64,000 nucleotides of DNA from Variovorax sp. OV329 (GCF_900114785.1 NZ_FOUG01000025.1:1-64000); one strand, 5' to 3'. Counted from the stretch's first letter, positions 43,150-51,534 are shown. Made by a program: numbers and translations. The notes: generated from the sequence alone by a model not told the origin.

Positions 43150-44400
43150 TCAGTCTCCGGTCCGGGCAGCGTGGCGCAGCCGATAGAGCCCGACATCCAC
43201 CCGTCCCGCCCTGAAGCCCGCCTCGCAATAGCACAGGTAGTAGCGCCACAGGCGCCGGAAGGCCTCGTCGAAGCCTTGCGCCTGCAACTGGGGCCAGGCC
43301 GCTTCGAAGCGCTCGCGCCATTCGACCAGCGTTCGCGCATAGCTCGCGCCGAAGCGGTCGGTGCATTCGATGCGCAGGCCGGCGCGCGCGGCCTGCTCGC
43401 GCAGCGCGGCATTGCTGGGCAGCATTCCGCCGGGAAAGATGTGGCGCTGGATGAAGTCGGCGCCGCGGCGGTAGCCCGCGAAGCTCGCGTCGTCGATCAG
43501 GATCACCTGCAGCACGGCGCAGCCATCGGGACTCAGCCGCTCGCGCAAGGTGTCGAAATACCGCGGCCAGTAGGCCTCGCCCACCGCTTCGAGCATCTCG
43601 ATGGACACGATGCGGTCGAAGCGGCCCTGCACCTCGCGATAGTCCTGCAGGCGCAGTTGCACCGAGGCCTGCATGCCGGCCCTGGCGACTTCGGCCTGCG
43701 CATGTTCGAGTTGGCGCTGCGACAAGGTGAGCCCGGTCACCTGCACGCCCTGCTCTCGTGCCAGGTCGACGGCCAGCGCGCCCCAGCCGCAGCCGATCTC
43801 CAGCACCTGCTGGCCCGGCTGCAGCGCCAGCAGCCGTGCGATGCGGGCCAGCTTGCGCACCTGAGCTGCCTCCAGCGTGGCATCGCCGGGCGCGTAGAGC
43901 GCGCTGGAATAGATCAGCCGCGGATCGAGCCAGGCCGCATAGAAATCGTTGCCGAGGTCGTAATGCGCGGCGATGTTGCGGCGGCTGCCGCTTCGCGTGT
44001 TGGCATTCAGCCGGTGACGGACGCGGGCGGCCAGCCGGGCGAGGCGGCTGCCGTCCAGACGGGCACCCCAGGCGGCCTCGTTGCGCAGGCCCAGGTCCAG
44101 GAGCGCGGTCAGGTCGGGCGTGGACCAATCGCCATCGGCATAGCTCTCCGCCAGGCCCAGGTCGCCATGGGCCAACAGGCGACGCAGCACCCGCCAGCGG
44201 TGCAGTTGCAGCGTGGCCTGCGGCCCTTCGATGCGGCCGCGCTGGCTGATCACCTGCCCGTCGGGAAGCTCGACCCGCAAGCTTCCGCACTGAAGACGTG
44301 CCAGCAGTTGCTGCAATTGACGGCGTGCCAGCCAGGCGATGCCGGGCAGGTGCCACGTGGACGGGGTTGCCGAGGACTGCAGGGAGCTTGTGGTGTTCAT
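43150..44400 (-). CDS. Cyclopropane-fatty-acyl-phospholipid synthase family methyltransferase (CFAS-1)
   Basis: A 416-residue SAM-dependent enzyme that methylates unsaturated acyl chains of phospholipids. An N-terminal lipid-binding region (about 20-130) is followed by the Rossmann domain with VLEIGCGWGALAVDLA, IVSIEMLEAVGEAYWPRYF and FIQRHIFPGGMLPS, all diagnostic of CFA synthases. It overlaps the DUF1365 gene by ATGA and ends the three-gene operon that starts with an FAD oxidoreductase. This trio is conserved in RpoE-ChrR regulons; in Rhodobacter related methyltransferases help make methylated and furan fatty acids, so the product here may not be a simple cyclopropane. Confidence 0.9.
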   Translation of the reverse strand: MNTTSSLQSSATPSTWHLPGIAWLARRQLQQLLARLQCGSLRVELPDGQVISQRGRIEGPQATLQLHRWRVLRRLLAHGDLGLAESYADGDWSTPDLTALLDLGLRNEAAWGARLDGSRLARLAARVRHRLNANTRSGSRRNIAAHYDLGNDFYAAWLDPRLIYSSALYAPGDATLEAAQVRKLARIARLLALQPGQQVLEIGCGWGALAVDLAREQGVQVTGLTLSQRQLEHAQAEVARAGMQASVQLRLQDYREVQGRFDRIVSIEMLEAVGEAYWPRYFDTLRERLSPDGCAVLQVILIDDASFAGYRRGADFIQRHIFPGGMLPSNAALREQAARAGLRIECTDRFGASYARTLVEWRERFEAAWPQLQAQGFDEAFRRLWRYYLCYCEAGFRAGRVDVGLYRLRHAARTGD

Positions 44401-45200
44401 GGTGTGTCGTGCAGCCGGGTGACGGTCATGGTCCGGTCCGGTGGACCAGGATGGCGGCGCAAAGGCGCGCCCTTCAACAGCATTCGCAGCGCCTCCCAAT
44501 GGATGCCGGCCAGCACCTTCAGCCCCAGTAGCGGGTGGGTGACGAAGGCGCGCAGCAGGTGGCCGTCGTCCAGTGGCTGCCGGGAGCCGTCGAGTTGCGC
44601 GACCAGGACCACCCCGGCCTCGTCGGCGCTCTGGATGCCCAGGTGCAGGCCCTCGCGACCGGGCAGAGGTGGCGTGAGCATGAAGTGGTAGTGCAGGTCC
44701 ATGTCCATGAAGGGCGACACGTGGAAGCGCTTGGCGCAGCTGTGGCGCAGGACCTGCGCGCGCTCCTCGCCGGGCGCCACCTCGACCACGTAGCGGTGGC
44801 GCTCGCCGAAGGTGTTGCGCACCTCGTAGACCAGGGCTGCCAGCCCGCCTCCCGGGTGCTCGCACAGGTAGACCGACAGCGGGTTGAAGGCAAAGCCCAG
44901 GATGCGCGGCATGGCCAGCAGGCGGATCGGCCCGCCCGCGGCGATGCCGGCCTCGGCCAGCAGCGCATCGATGTGGTCGCGCAGGCGCAAGCCATCCGGT
45001 GCGCCATGGTCGCGCTCATGGAGGCTCAGCAGGTTGAAGCGGTTCAGCGAGAAGAAGCGCAGGCGCTGGTGCAGGCGGGGCAGTTCGTCCAGGTCCAGCA
45101 GCAGGAAGAACAGGCGATAGCGCAGCCGGTGGCGCAGCGGCCGCAGGCGCTGGTGCATCACCGCGCCGCAGTACAGGGCGCTGCCGGCGTTGGTCGTCAT
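44397..45200 (-). CDS. DUF1365 family protein
   Basis: A 267-residue cytoplasmic protein of a family found almost always between an FAD-dependent amine-oxidase-like gene and a CFA-synthase-like gene. Seen are ALYCGAVMHQRLRPLRHRLR, the LFFLLLDLDELPRLHQ segment, LSLHERDHG, and GFAFNPLSVYLCEH. Both ends overlap neighbours by ATGA. The biochemical role is unsettled; a part in acyl-chain modification is inferred from gene context only. Confidence 0.9.
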   Translation of the reverse strand: MTTNAGSALYCGAVMHQRLRPLRHRLRYRLFFLLLDLDELPRLHQRLRFFSLNRFNLLSLHERDHGAPDGLRLRDHIDALLAEAGIAAGGPIRLLAMPRILGFAFNPLSVYLCEHPGGGLAALVYEVRNTFGERHRYVVEVAPGEERAQVLRHSCAKRFHVSPFMDMDLHYHFMLTPPLPGREGLHLGIQSADEAGVVLVAQLDGSRQPLDDGHLLRAFVTHPLLGLKVLAGIHWEALRMLLKGAPLRRHPGPPDRTMTVTRLHDTP

Positions 45201-46510
45201 GCCGGCTGCACCCAGGCATGGGGCAGCACGATGCGGCCCGATTCGTTCGCCACGGTCCAGGGGCGGCGGACCGCGCCCAGCGCTTCGGCCACCGCCAGGC
45301 CGGACTGCAGGCCGTCCTCGTGGAAGCCCGAGCCGAAGTAGGCACCGCAGAACCAGGTGCGACGCTGCCCCTGGAGCGACCAGAGTTCCTGCTGGGCACT
45401 CAGCGCGCCGACGTCGAGCACCGGGTGCTCGTAGGTCTGCGCATGCAGCAGGTGGCCCGGTGCGGGCTCATGAATCGGGTTGAGCGTGAGCATCAGCGGC
45501 GTGGTGGTGGCCAGCGGCTGCAGCCGGTTCATCCAGTAGCTCACGCACAGCGATGCGGGCTCGCCGGCCTCGCCGAGGTAGTTCCAGCTCGACCAGGCGC
45601 GCCGGCGGCGCGGCATCAGGCGCGTGTCGGTGTGCAGCAGCGCCAGGTTGCGGCTGTAGCCGAAGGCGCCCAGCACGCTGCGCTCCTGCTCGCTCGGTGC
45701 GTCCAGCAGGCGCAGGGCCTGGTCGGCATGCGTGGCCAGCACCACGGCATCGAATCGCCTCGGATGCCAGCCGGCGGCGGTGCGCACCTGCACGCCCTCG
45801 GCGCTGCGCCCCAGCGCGAGCGCGGCGCTGTCCAGGCGCAGATGCTCGCCGCCCAGCCGCGCCACCAGGCTTTCCACGTAGTGCCGGCTGCCGCCGGTCA
45901 CGGTGCGCCAGCGCGGCCGATCTCCCAGGTCCAGCAGTTGGTGGTTGCTGCAGAAGCGGATGAAGGAGCCGGTGGGGTACTGGCCGATGCGTGCCACCGG
46001 CGTGGACCAGATCGCCGCGGCCAGTGGGTAGAGATGGTCCTCGCGGAAGGCGCGGCCGTAGCCGCGCGCGTCCAGGTAGTCGTCCAGCGGCACCCGGTCG
46101 AATTGCGCGGCATCGCCGGGCGCCTCGCGGTAGAAGCGGACCAGCTCGCGCAGCATGCGCCAGAAGCGCGGAAGCAGCGCGTTGCGCGGCTGGGCCAGCA
46201 GGCCCGCGAGGCCGCTGCCCGAGTATTCGAGCCGGCCGCCATCCAGGCTGACGGCAAAGGACATGTCGCTGGGCTGCGTGTTCACGCCCAGGTGGGCGAA
46301 CAGCGCCGTGAGGTTCGGGTAGGCCGGCTCGTTGTAGACGATGAAGCCGGTGTCCACCGCCACCGCGTCGCGGCCGACCTGCACGTCGACCGTGTGGCTG
46401 TGGCCGCCCGGGCGCGGCTCGGATTCGAACACCGTCACCCTGTGGCGCTGCGCGAGGAGCCAGGCCGCCGACAGGCCCGAGATGCCGCTGCCGACGACGG
46501 CGATCTGCAT
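45197..46510 (-). CDS. FAD-dependent amine-oxidase/desaturase-like oxidoreductase
   Basis: A 437-residue flavoprotein with an N-terminal dinucleotide motif (IAVVGSGISGLSAAWLLAQ, then FESEPRPGGHSHT) and a C-terminal FAD-contact segment near FCGAYFGSGFHEDGLQSG. It belongs to the NAD(P)/FAD-dependent oxidoreductases that accompany DUF1365 and CFA synthase, probable actors on membrane acyl chains. No clear ribosome-binding site separates ATG 46510 from ATG 46597 or 46579. With the predicted promoter at 46612-46640, transcription would begin around 46605, so all are possible; I chose 46510 because the flavin motif starts there. First gene of a three-gene operon. Confidence 0.88.
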   Translation of the reverse strand: MQIAVVGSGISGLSAAWLLAQRHRVTVFESEPRPGGHSHTVDVQVGRDAVAVDTGFIVYNEPAYPNLTALFAHLGVNTQPSDMSFAVSLDGGRLEYSGSGLAGLLAQPRNALLPRFWRMLRELVRFYREAPGDAAQFDRVPLDDYLDARGYGRAFREDHLYPLAAAIWSTPVARIGQYPTGSFIRFCSNHQLLDLGDRPRWRTVTGGSRHYVESLVARLGGEHLRLDSAALALGRSAEGVQVRTAAGWHPRRFDAVVLATHADQALRLLDAPSEQERSVLGAFGYSRNLALLHTDTRLMPRRRRAWSSWNYLGEAGEPASLCVSYWMNRLQPLATTTPLMLTLNPIHEPAPGHLLHAQTYEHPVLDVGALSAQQELWSLQGQRRTWFCGAYFGSGFHEDGLQSGLAVAEALGAVRRPWTVANESGRIVLPHAWVQPA

Positions 46511-46611
46511 CGGCGCGTCGCGCCCGGGCAAGGACGGGCGGGCGATGAAGGGCGGCGTTTCTGTAGGCGGGTGGTACATGCGGTTCTGGCGTGCCATGGA
46601 TGGCTAGCGGC

Positions 46612-46640
46612 CTTTACGCAGGCCGCGCCGCCCTGGATCA
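46612..46640 (-). promoter_or_regulatory. Candidate ECF sigma promoter for the FAD-oxidoreductase operon
   Basis: On the minus strand TGATCC (46640-46635), a 17-bp spacer, then GTAAAG (46617-46612). This closely fits the TGATCC-N18-TAAGA type promoter described for Rhodobacter RpoE. It faces away from an equivalent promoter of the sigma gene 22 bp further on. Confidence 0.75.
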
Positions 46641-46662
46641 GTCTGGCATGCTGCCCGGCATG

Positions 46663-46691
46663 TGATCCAATGGCGAGGCCATTGCGTACAG
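46663..46691 (+). promoter_or_regulatory. Candidate autoregulated ECF promoter of the sigma/anti-sigma operon
   Basis: TGATCC (46663-46668), a 17-bp spacer and GTACAG (46686-46691) on the plus strand. It has the same -35, spacing and near-identical -10 as the divergent promoter, as expected for self-activation. Transcription would start near 46698, so any translation start before that is excluded for this transcript. Confidence 0.75.
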
Positions 46692-46772
46692 TCGCCCATG
46701 ACCACCCTGCGGCAGCCTGCGGCGAGCGACCCCGCCCGGGGACAAGCGCTACCTCCCTACCTGTCCATCGCC

Positions 46773-47369
46773 ATGCCGCCAGACAGTCGCACGACCCTGC
46801 CCTCGACCGAACAGCTCAGCGAGCTGTTGGTGGCGGTCGGGCAGCGCGGCGACCGGCAGGCCTTCGCGGCCCTCTTCAAGCACTTCGCGCCACGGATCAA
46901 GAGCTACCTGGTGCGCTCGGGCAGCAGCGATGCCCAGGCCGAGGAGTTTGCCCAGGAGGCGATGGTGAACGTCTGGCGCCGGGCCGCCAGCTTCGATCCG
47001 GACCAGGCCGCCGCGTCGACCTGGATCTTCGCCGTGGCGCGCAACCTGCGCGTGGACCACTTCCGCCGCCTCGGGCACCGCATGGAGCAGACCGGCCTGG
47101 CGGCCGACGAAGGCAGCGGGGCGGAAGAAGCCGACGAGGCGCCCACGCCGGAAGCGCGGCTGTTCGGCCTGCAGTGCGAACGCGGCGTGCGCGCGGCGCT
47201 GGCCACCCTGCCGCCCGAGCAGCAGCAGGTGCTGAAGCTGTCTTTCTACGAGGAGCACCCCCACGCGGTGATTGCCGCCGAACTGGGCATTCCGCTGGGC
47301 ACGGTGAAATCAAGGGTGCGGCTGGCCCTGGGCCAGCTGCGCCGCAAGCTGAACGGACTGGAGCCATGA
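46773..47369 (+). CDS. rpoE: ECF RNA polymerase sigma factor, RpoE/ECF11-like
   Basis: A 198-residue group 4 sigma factor. Region 2: ALFKHFAPRIKSYLVRSGSS, EEFAQEAMVNVWRRAASFDP, TWIFAVARNLRVDHFRR. Region 4: ALATLPPEQQQVLKLSFYEE, then IAAELGIPLGTVKSRVRLAL. The open frame reaches 46662, but that start would lie inside the predicted promoter; ATG 46698 would be leaderless, so I prefer ATG 46773. None has a clear ribosome-binding site. Its stop overlaps the ChrR gene start (ATGA). The paired ChrR protein and TGATCC promoters place it with sigma factors answering singlet oxygen and related membrane stress. Confidence 0.9.
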   Translation: MPPDSRTTLPSTEQLSELLVAVGQRGDRQAFAALFKHFAPRIKSYLVRSGSSDAQAEEFAQEAMVNVWRRAASFDPDQAAASTWIFAVARNLRVDHFRRLGHRMEQTGLAADEGSGAEEADEAPTPEARLFGLQCERGVRAALATLPPEQQQVLKLSFYEEHPHAVIAAELGIPLGTVKSRVRLALGQLRRKLNGLEP

Positions 47370-48010
47370 TCCGACACCACCCCGACGACGCCCTGATGCT
47401 GGCCCACGCGGCCGGCACGCTGGGCGCCGGCCATCGACTGCTGCTGGACGTGCACCTGGAAGGCTGCGCGCATTGCCGCGAGCGCCTGCAGCGCCTGGAC
47501 GCACTGGGCGGCGTGCTGCTCGATCAGCTCGCACCGGCCGAGCTGGCGCCCGATGCGCTGGAGCGCACCCTGGCCCGCATCGACGCGCCGCAGCCGCAGG
47601 CGGCGGCGCTGGCCCAGGGCGCCAAGCCGCAATTGCCCACCGCCTGGCCGCGCGCCATGGCCGGCTGCAACGTCAGCCGCTGGCGCTGGATGGGTCCGGG
47701 CATGTACTGGAACCGCGTCACCCTGCCGGACGCGGACGATGCCAACGTCTTCATGCTGCGCATCGGCGCCGGGCGCATGCTGCCACAGCACACCCACAGC
47801 AACAGCGAGCTGACCCAGGTGCTCTACGGTGCCTTCGACGACGGCCGCAGCGCCTTCGCGGAGGGCGACTTCGACGAGACCGATGCCGCCATCCGCCACC
47901 AGCCGGTGGTAAACACCGGCGGCGAGTGCATCTGCCTGGCCTCGGTCGAGGGCAAGGTGCTGTTCGAAGGCTGGCTGGCGCGCACCATGGGCGCCATGAT
48001 CGGCATGTAG
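47366..48010 (+). CDS. chrR: ChrR-family zinc-binding anti-sigma factor with cupin domain
   Basis: A 214-residue cytoplasmic anti-sigma factor. The N-terminal zinc domain has His5, His30, Cys34 and Cys37 (DVHLEGCAHC), a pattern within one residue of the Rhodobacter ChrR ligands His6, His31, Cys35, Cys38. The C-terminal cupin has His142, His144, Glu148 and His178 (PQHTHSNSELTQVLYG, IRHQPVVNTGG), again shifted by one from the ChrR metal site. All ligands being kept suggests a fully working stress-responsive anti-sigma. Overlap with the sigma gene (ATGA) fixes 1:1 coupling. Confidence 0.93.
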   Translation: MIRHHPDDALMLAHAAGTLGAGHRLLLDVHLEGCAHCRERLQRLDALGGVLLDQLAPAELAPDALERTLARIDAPQPQAAALAQGAKPQLPTAWPRAMAGCNVSRWRWMGPGMYWNRVTLPDADDANVFMLRIGAGRMLPQHTHSNSELTQVLYGAFDDGRSAFAEGDFDETDAAIRHQPVVNTGGECICLASVEGKVLFEGWLARTMGAMIGM

Positions 48011-48013
48011 TGA

Positions 48014-48469
48014 CTAGCGGCCGTCGCGCCGGGCCGCATGGCGACGGCCGATGGCCAGCGTGGCCTTGCACGCCAGGCCCGCCGCCACTGCGGTCGCTCC
48101 GCAGCCCCAGGCCAGGTCGGCCAGTGTCACGCGCCACGGCCACCCTGTGAGCGTGGCCTGGTTGGTGAGGTCGTAGGCGCCGTAGGCCACCAGGCCCAGC
48201 AATGCGCCGCGCCAGGCCGCGCCGCCGGGCCTTGCCTGCGCGAGCGCGGGCGCGATCGCCAGCATCACCATCCCGCTGATGTAGAGCAGGTAGAACAGCA
48301 GCGCCGCCAGCAGGTCGACGGATTCGCGCATCAGCCCGCCGATCTCCGGGCGGTACAGGCGCGGCGTCATCAGGCTCAGCCAGACGGCGTCCATGGCCAG
48401 GAAGAGCGCTGCGGCGAGCAGCCAGGCGATGGCGAGCGAGCGGAGGGTGTTGTGAGGAGGTGGGTTCAT
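48014..48469 (-). CDS. DUF2177 family membrane protein
   Basis: A 151-residue protein with four hydrophobic segments. The family's conserved points are visible: AMDAVWLSLMTPRLYRP near residue 26, LLFYLLYISGMVML, GLVAYGAYDLTNQATLTGWP, and DLAWGCGATAVAAGL. It starts 4 nt after the DUF6134 stop without its own ribosome-binding site, so translation is coupled. It is the last gene of the five-gene operon led by CFAS-2 and converges with chrR (3 bp). Function unknown. Confidence 0.88.
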   Translation of the reverse strand: MNPPPHNTLRSLAIAWLLAAALFLAMDAVWLSLMTPRLYRPEIGGLMRESVDLLAALLFYLLYISGMVMLAIAPALAQARPGGAAWRGALLGLVAYGAYDLTNQATLTGWPWRVTLADLAWGCGATAVAAGLACKATLAIGRRHAARRDGR

Positions 48470-48473
48470 TCGG

Positions 48474-49103
48474 TCAGTCCAGACGGTAGCTCAGTTGGCG
48501 GCCGCCCCGCACGGTGGCATCCAGGCCGACCCAGCGGCCGTCCTCGGTCCACCACACGTCCAGCGGCCGGTCGGTGCCCGACAGGCGCCATCGTGTCGCC
48601 TGGGTCGTTTGACCGCGCACGGCCACGGATGCGTCATCCAGCCGCTGCCACTGCACCTGCTCGATGCGGCCGGTCTGCACGTTGAGCAGCCGGGCCTGGC
48701 GGCGCAGCGACGGGTTCCAGTAGGCGAAGCTCATGAGGCAGCCAGTGGCCACCGATTCGCCCTGCGGCGATTTCAGCTGCAAGCCACCCTCCGCTTCGCG
48801 TGCCTGCACCTGGCTGCGCTCGCCGTCGTCATCGGTGTCCGCGTCCAGGCGCTGCAGGCAGTCGCCCCGCCAGCGCTCCTCGGCGAGGTGGCGGTAGCGG
48901 TACACCGGCACGCCCAGCAGGCGCACCCGGAAGGTGGCTTCGCTGCGCAGGCTGCGCAGGCCGTTCCCGGCCGGCTGCAGCACGAAGCGGTGCGTGCCGA
49001 TCGCCTCGCCGTCCAGCCGCACGGTGAAGCTCCATTCCTCGGCATGCGCCGCCAACGCTTGCAGGCAGAGCACGGCGGCTAGAAGGCGGATGGAAGGACT
49101 CAT
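48474..49103 (-). CDS. DUF6134 family exported protein
   Basis: A 209-residue protein with a cleavable signal peptide (about 1-21, ending AAHA). The mature part, WSFTVRLDGEAIGTHRFVLQ, then VPVYRYRHLAEERWRGDCLQ, is beta-rich and matches the DUF6134 family, predicted periplasmic lipocalin- or LolA-like sheets. Its start overlaps the DUF1295 stop (ATGA). Genes of this family accompany ECF/ChrR lipid operons; role unknown. The mature protein keeps two Cys that could form a disulfide. Confidence 0.82.
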   Translation of the reverse strand: MSPSIRLLAAVLCLQALAAHAEEWSFTVRLDGEAIGTHRFVLQPAGNGLRSLRSEATFRVRLLGVPVYRYRHLAEERWRGDCLQRLDADTDDDGERSQVQAREAEGGLQLKSPQGESVATGCLMSFAYWNPSLRRQARLLNVQTGRIEQVQWQRLDDASVAVRGQTTQATRWRLSGTDRPLDVWWTEDGRWVGLDATVRGGRQLSYRLD

Positions 49104-49900
49104 CGGCGCCCTCCCCTGCGCGGCCGGCCCGGCACGAAAGCAGGCGTGCGCGCCACGTAGTCGCCATAGGCGCCGTGGCGTTCGGCCATGTCCGCCTCCA
49201 GCAGCACCACGCCCGAGACCCTGAGCAGCAACACCGTCATCAGCAGCGGCGACACCAGGCTCCACGCCCCCGCCCACCCGCCGCCCGCGAGCGCGACCAG
49301 CCCCAGGCCCCACCACATGCAGGCCTCGCCGAAATAGTTGGGGTGCCGGCTGTAGCGCCACAGGCCCCGGTCCATCACCTGGCCCTGCCGGGCCGCGTCG
49401 GCCCGAAAGCGCGACAGCTGCCTGTCCGCGACGCCCTCGAACACCACGCCGAACAGCGCCAGCGCCGCACCCGCCGCGTCGAGCGCATTCAAACTGCGGC
49501 CCGCTACCTGCGCCACGCCCAGCGGCGCCGACACGCACCAGGCCAGCACCGCCTGCAGGCCGAACACCAGGTACAGGCTCTTGAGCGCGAAGCCGGGTTC
49601 GTTGCGCGCCCGGATGGCCTGGTAGCGGCGGTCCTCCCCGTGACCACGCTTGCGCCAGGCCAGGTGGATGCCCAGGCGCAAGGCCCAGGCCCACGACAGC
49701 GCCAGAACCAGCCAGCCGCGCGCACCGGGCGCCGCTGGCAGGCACAGGGCATAGGCCAGGCCCGCGCCGGCGATCATGAAGGGCCAGAAGGGGTCGACGA
49801 GGCTGACGTCGCGCAGCCGCAGGCTGATGGCCCAGGCCAGCAGTGCCAGCGTTCCGCTGGCCGCAAGGCCGTAGAGCGCCAGCCCGAAGTGTTCAGTCAT
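49100..49900 (-). CDS. DUF1295 membrane protein, steroid 5-alpha-reductase/isoprenylcysteine methyltransferase fold
   Basis: A 266-residue membrane protein with about six hydrophobic segments. Diagnostic motif near the C-terminus: GLWRYSRHPNYFGEACMWWG, the NADPH-binding signature of DUF1295 and steroid reductases. It probably reduces a double bond of a lipid or acts as a membrane oxidoreductase. It overlaps the DUF2878 gene by 8 bp upstream and DUF6134 by ATGA downstream. Confidence 0.9.
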   Translation of the reverse strand: MTEHFGLALYGLAASGTLALLAWAISLRLRDVSLVDPFWPFMIAGAGLAYALCLPAAPGARGWLVLALSWAWALRLGIHLAWRKRGHGEDRRYQAIRARNEPGFALKSLYLVFGLQAVLAWCVSAPLGVAQVAGRSLNALDAAGAALALFGVVFEGVADRQLSRFRADAARQGQVMDRGLWRYSRHPNYFGEACMWWGLGLVALAGGGWAGAWSLVSPLLMTVLLLRVSGVVLLEADMAERHGAYGDYVARTPAFVPGRPRRGGRR

Positions 49901-50504
49901 GGGGGGCCACTCCGTCCAGCCGCTCGGCCAGTGCGAGCAGCATCGGCATCAGCAGCGCCCAGGCCAACGCCATGCAGCCCAACGCCGCAGGCATGTCGAT
50001 GAAGGTGGCGGCACCCAGCCTCGCGCCGCCGGCAAAGGCCGCCGGACCGCAGACCGCTGCAAGCAATGCAGCCAGCAGCGGCCGACCGTGAAGCCAGCGC
50101 ATGCTGAGGTTGAGGGTGGACGCCAGCAGCGCCCACAGCAGCAGGATCCAGGGTGGTGGCCAGAGGGCGCGCTCGGCCAGGCCGGCATAGCGTATGAAGC
50201 CCAGCCGCAGTTGCAGCGACTCCACGGCCCATCCGATGAGGCCCGCCACAAGAAGCAGCAGCGCCTCGCGCGCCGGGCGGGCGGCCAGCGCCAGGTGGCA
50301 GGCCAGCACCGCGGCAACGACGAGGCAGCCCGCCAGCACATGCCCGTGCGCCGCACCGCTCACGGCGGCGAGCCAGGCCAGCTGGAACAGCACGAAGTTG
50401 CCGATCCTGTGCGACAGGCCAGGCGCGCCGGCGCCTTGCGCAGCGGTCCGCGTACGGCCACGCGCTAGGCGCGCGGCTCGAACAGGTAGTGGCCAACCCA
50501 CCAT
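49893..50504 (-). CDS. DUF2878 family membrane protein
   Basis: A 203-residue protein with five or six hydrophobic segments (VLFQLAWLAAVSGAAHGHVL, then ALLLLVAGLIGWAVESLQLR, then PPPWILLLWALLASTLNLSM). The start matters: the only in-frame ATG with a ribosome-binding site is at 50504, where AGGAGG lies 7 nt upstream. That places the first 40 nt inside the end of the CFAS-2 gene in another frame, giving an N-terminal Arg-rich extension (MVGWPLPVRAARLARGRTRT). A shorter form starting near the SHRIGNFVLFQ segment would need a rare CTG codon. Function unknown. Confidence 0.83.
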   Translation of the reverse strand: MVGWPLPVRAARLARGRTRTAAQGAGAPGLSHRIGNFVLFQLAWLAAVSGAAHGHVLAGCLVVAAVLACHLALAARPAREALLLLVAGLIGWAVESLQLRLGFIRYAGLAERALWPPPWILLLWALLASTLNLSMRWLHGRPLLAALLAAVCGPAAFAGGARLGAATFIDMPAALGCMALAWALLMPMLLALAERLDGVAPHD

Positions 50505-51508
50505 TGCTGTCCCTCCTGCCAGGCAAACAGCTCTTCCACCGCCATGAAGAACAGGCGCCAGCGCATCCACCACATCTCCGCGGCGCCGCCGTGCCCGGCC
50601 TTCACGACCGGCAGCAGTTCGGCGCGATGCGCGTCCATGTTGTCCAGCCAGGCACGCGCGGTGCGAGCGTAGTGCCGGCCGTCCCAGCGCCAGCGCTGCA
50701 GCAATCGCAACTCGTCCTGGAAATGCAGCGGCAGGTCGTCGCTGGGCATCATCCCGCCGGTGAAGAAATGCCGGCTCATCCAGTCGCTGGCATCGCGCAC
50801 CTCGAAGGCATAGGGCGCCTCGCGGTGCGCGAACACATGCAGGAAGAAGCGCCCGCCCGGCCGCAGCCAGCCGGCGACCTGCGCGAAGGCGCGCGGCCAG
50901 TTGCGCAGGTGCTCGAACATCTCGACCGACACGACGCGGTCGTAGTGCTTCGCGGGTGCCTCGAAGTCGTTGAAGTCGCAGGTCAGCACACGCAGGTTGG
51001 TCAGGCCGCGCGCCTGCGCACGCGCCTCGATGAAAGCGCGCTGCGATGCCGAGTTCGACACCGCCGTGATCCGGCTCGACGGGAAGTGCTCGGCCATCCA
51101 CAGGCTCAGCGACCCCCAGCCGCAACCCAGCTCCAGCACCTCCTGGCCGTCGGCCAGTTGCGCGCGTTCGCAGGTGGCCGACAGGGCGTGCGCCTCTGCT
51201 TCGGCCAGGGTGGCGTCGCCACGGTCCGGCCACAGGCAACAGCTGTACTTCAGGCGCGGGCCCAGGACGCGTTCGAAGAATGCGGCGGGCAGTTCGTAGT
51301 GCTGTTCGTTGGCCTGCTCGGGGTGCAGGGCGAGCGGCGCCGTGTGCAGCGCCTGCGCAAAGGCCTGCGTCAGCTCGGCCGTGGCCTGCGCATCGCCACT
51401 GCGCAGCTCGGCCAGGCGTTGGCGCAACAGGCGCCGGATGCCCAGGCGTATCACGCGATCGGGCACCAGCCCCTGTTCGACCCAGTGGATGGCAGCTTGC
51501 TGCGGCAT
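50465..51508 (-). CDS. CFA-synthase-family SAM-dependent methyltransferase (CFAS-2)
   Basis: A 347-residue class I methyltransferase of the cyclopropane synthase superfamily but shorter than CFAS-1, lacking much of the N-terminal lipid-binding part. SAM motif: VLELGCGWGSLSLWMAE; active-site region VVSVEMFEHLRNWPRAF and FFTGGMMPSDDLPLHF. The C-terminus is aromatic (WWMRWRLFFMAVEELF). GGAG lies 5 nt before ATG 51508, and a candidate ECF promoter lies 27 bp upstream of the start. First gene of the operon CFAS-2, DUF2878, DUF1295, DUF6134, DUF2177. Confidence 0.9.
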   Translation of the reverse strand: MPQQAAIHWVEQGLVPDRVIRLGIRRLLRQRLAELRSGDAQATAELTQAFAQALHTAPLALHPEQANEQHYELPAAFFERVLGPRLKYSCCLWPDRGDATLAEAEAHALSATCERAQLADGQEVLELGCGWGSLSLWMAEHFPSSRITAVSNSASQRAFIEARAQARGLTNLRVLTCDFNDFEAPAKHYDRVVSVEMFEHLRNWPRAFAQVAGWLRPGGRFFLHVFAHREAPYAFEVRDASDWMSRHFFTGGMMPSDDLPLHFQDELRLLQRWRWDGRHYARTARAWLDNMDAHRAELLPVVKAGHGGAAEMWWMRWRLFFMAVEELFAWQEGQQWWVGHYLFEPRA

Positions 51509-51534
51509 GGAGGCTCCGGCAGTGGATTGCCATC

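Noticed and set aside
46662..46772. Long N-terminal extension of the sigma factor from ATG 46662
   Set aside because: This start lies within the -35 box of the predicted promoter, so it would be upstream of the transcription start; family members begin near residue 1 of the shorter form.
49893..51533. A 546-residue frame including DUF2878
   Set aside because: Everything before 50504 is an out-of-frame reading of CFAS-2; the real DUF2878 start has AGGAGG before it.
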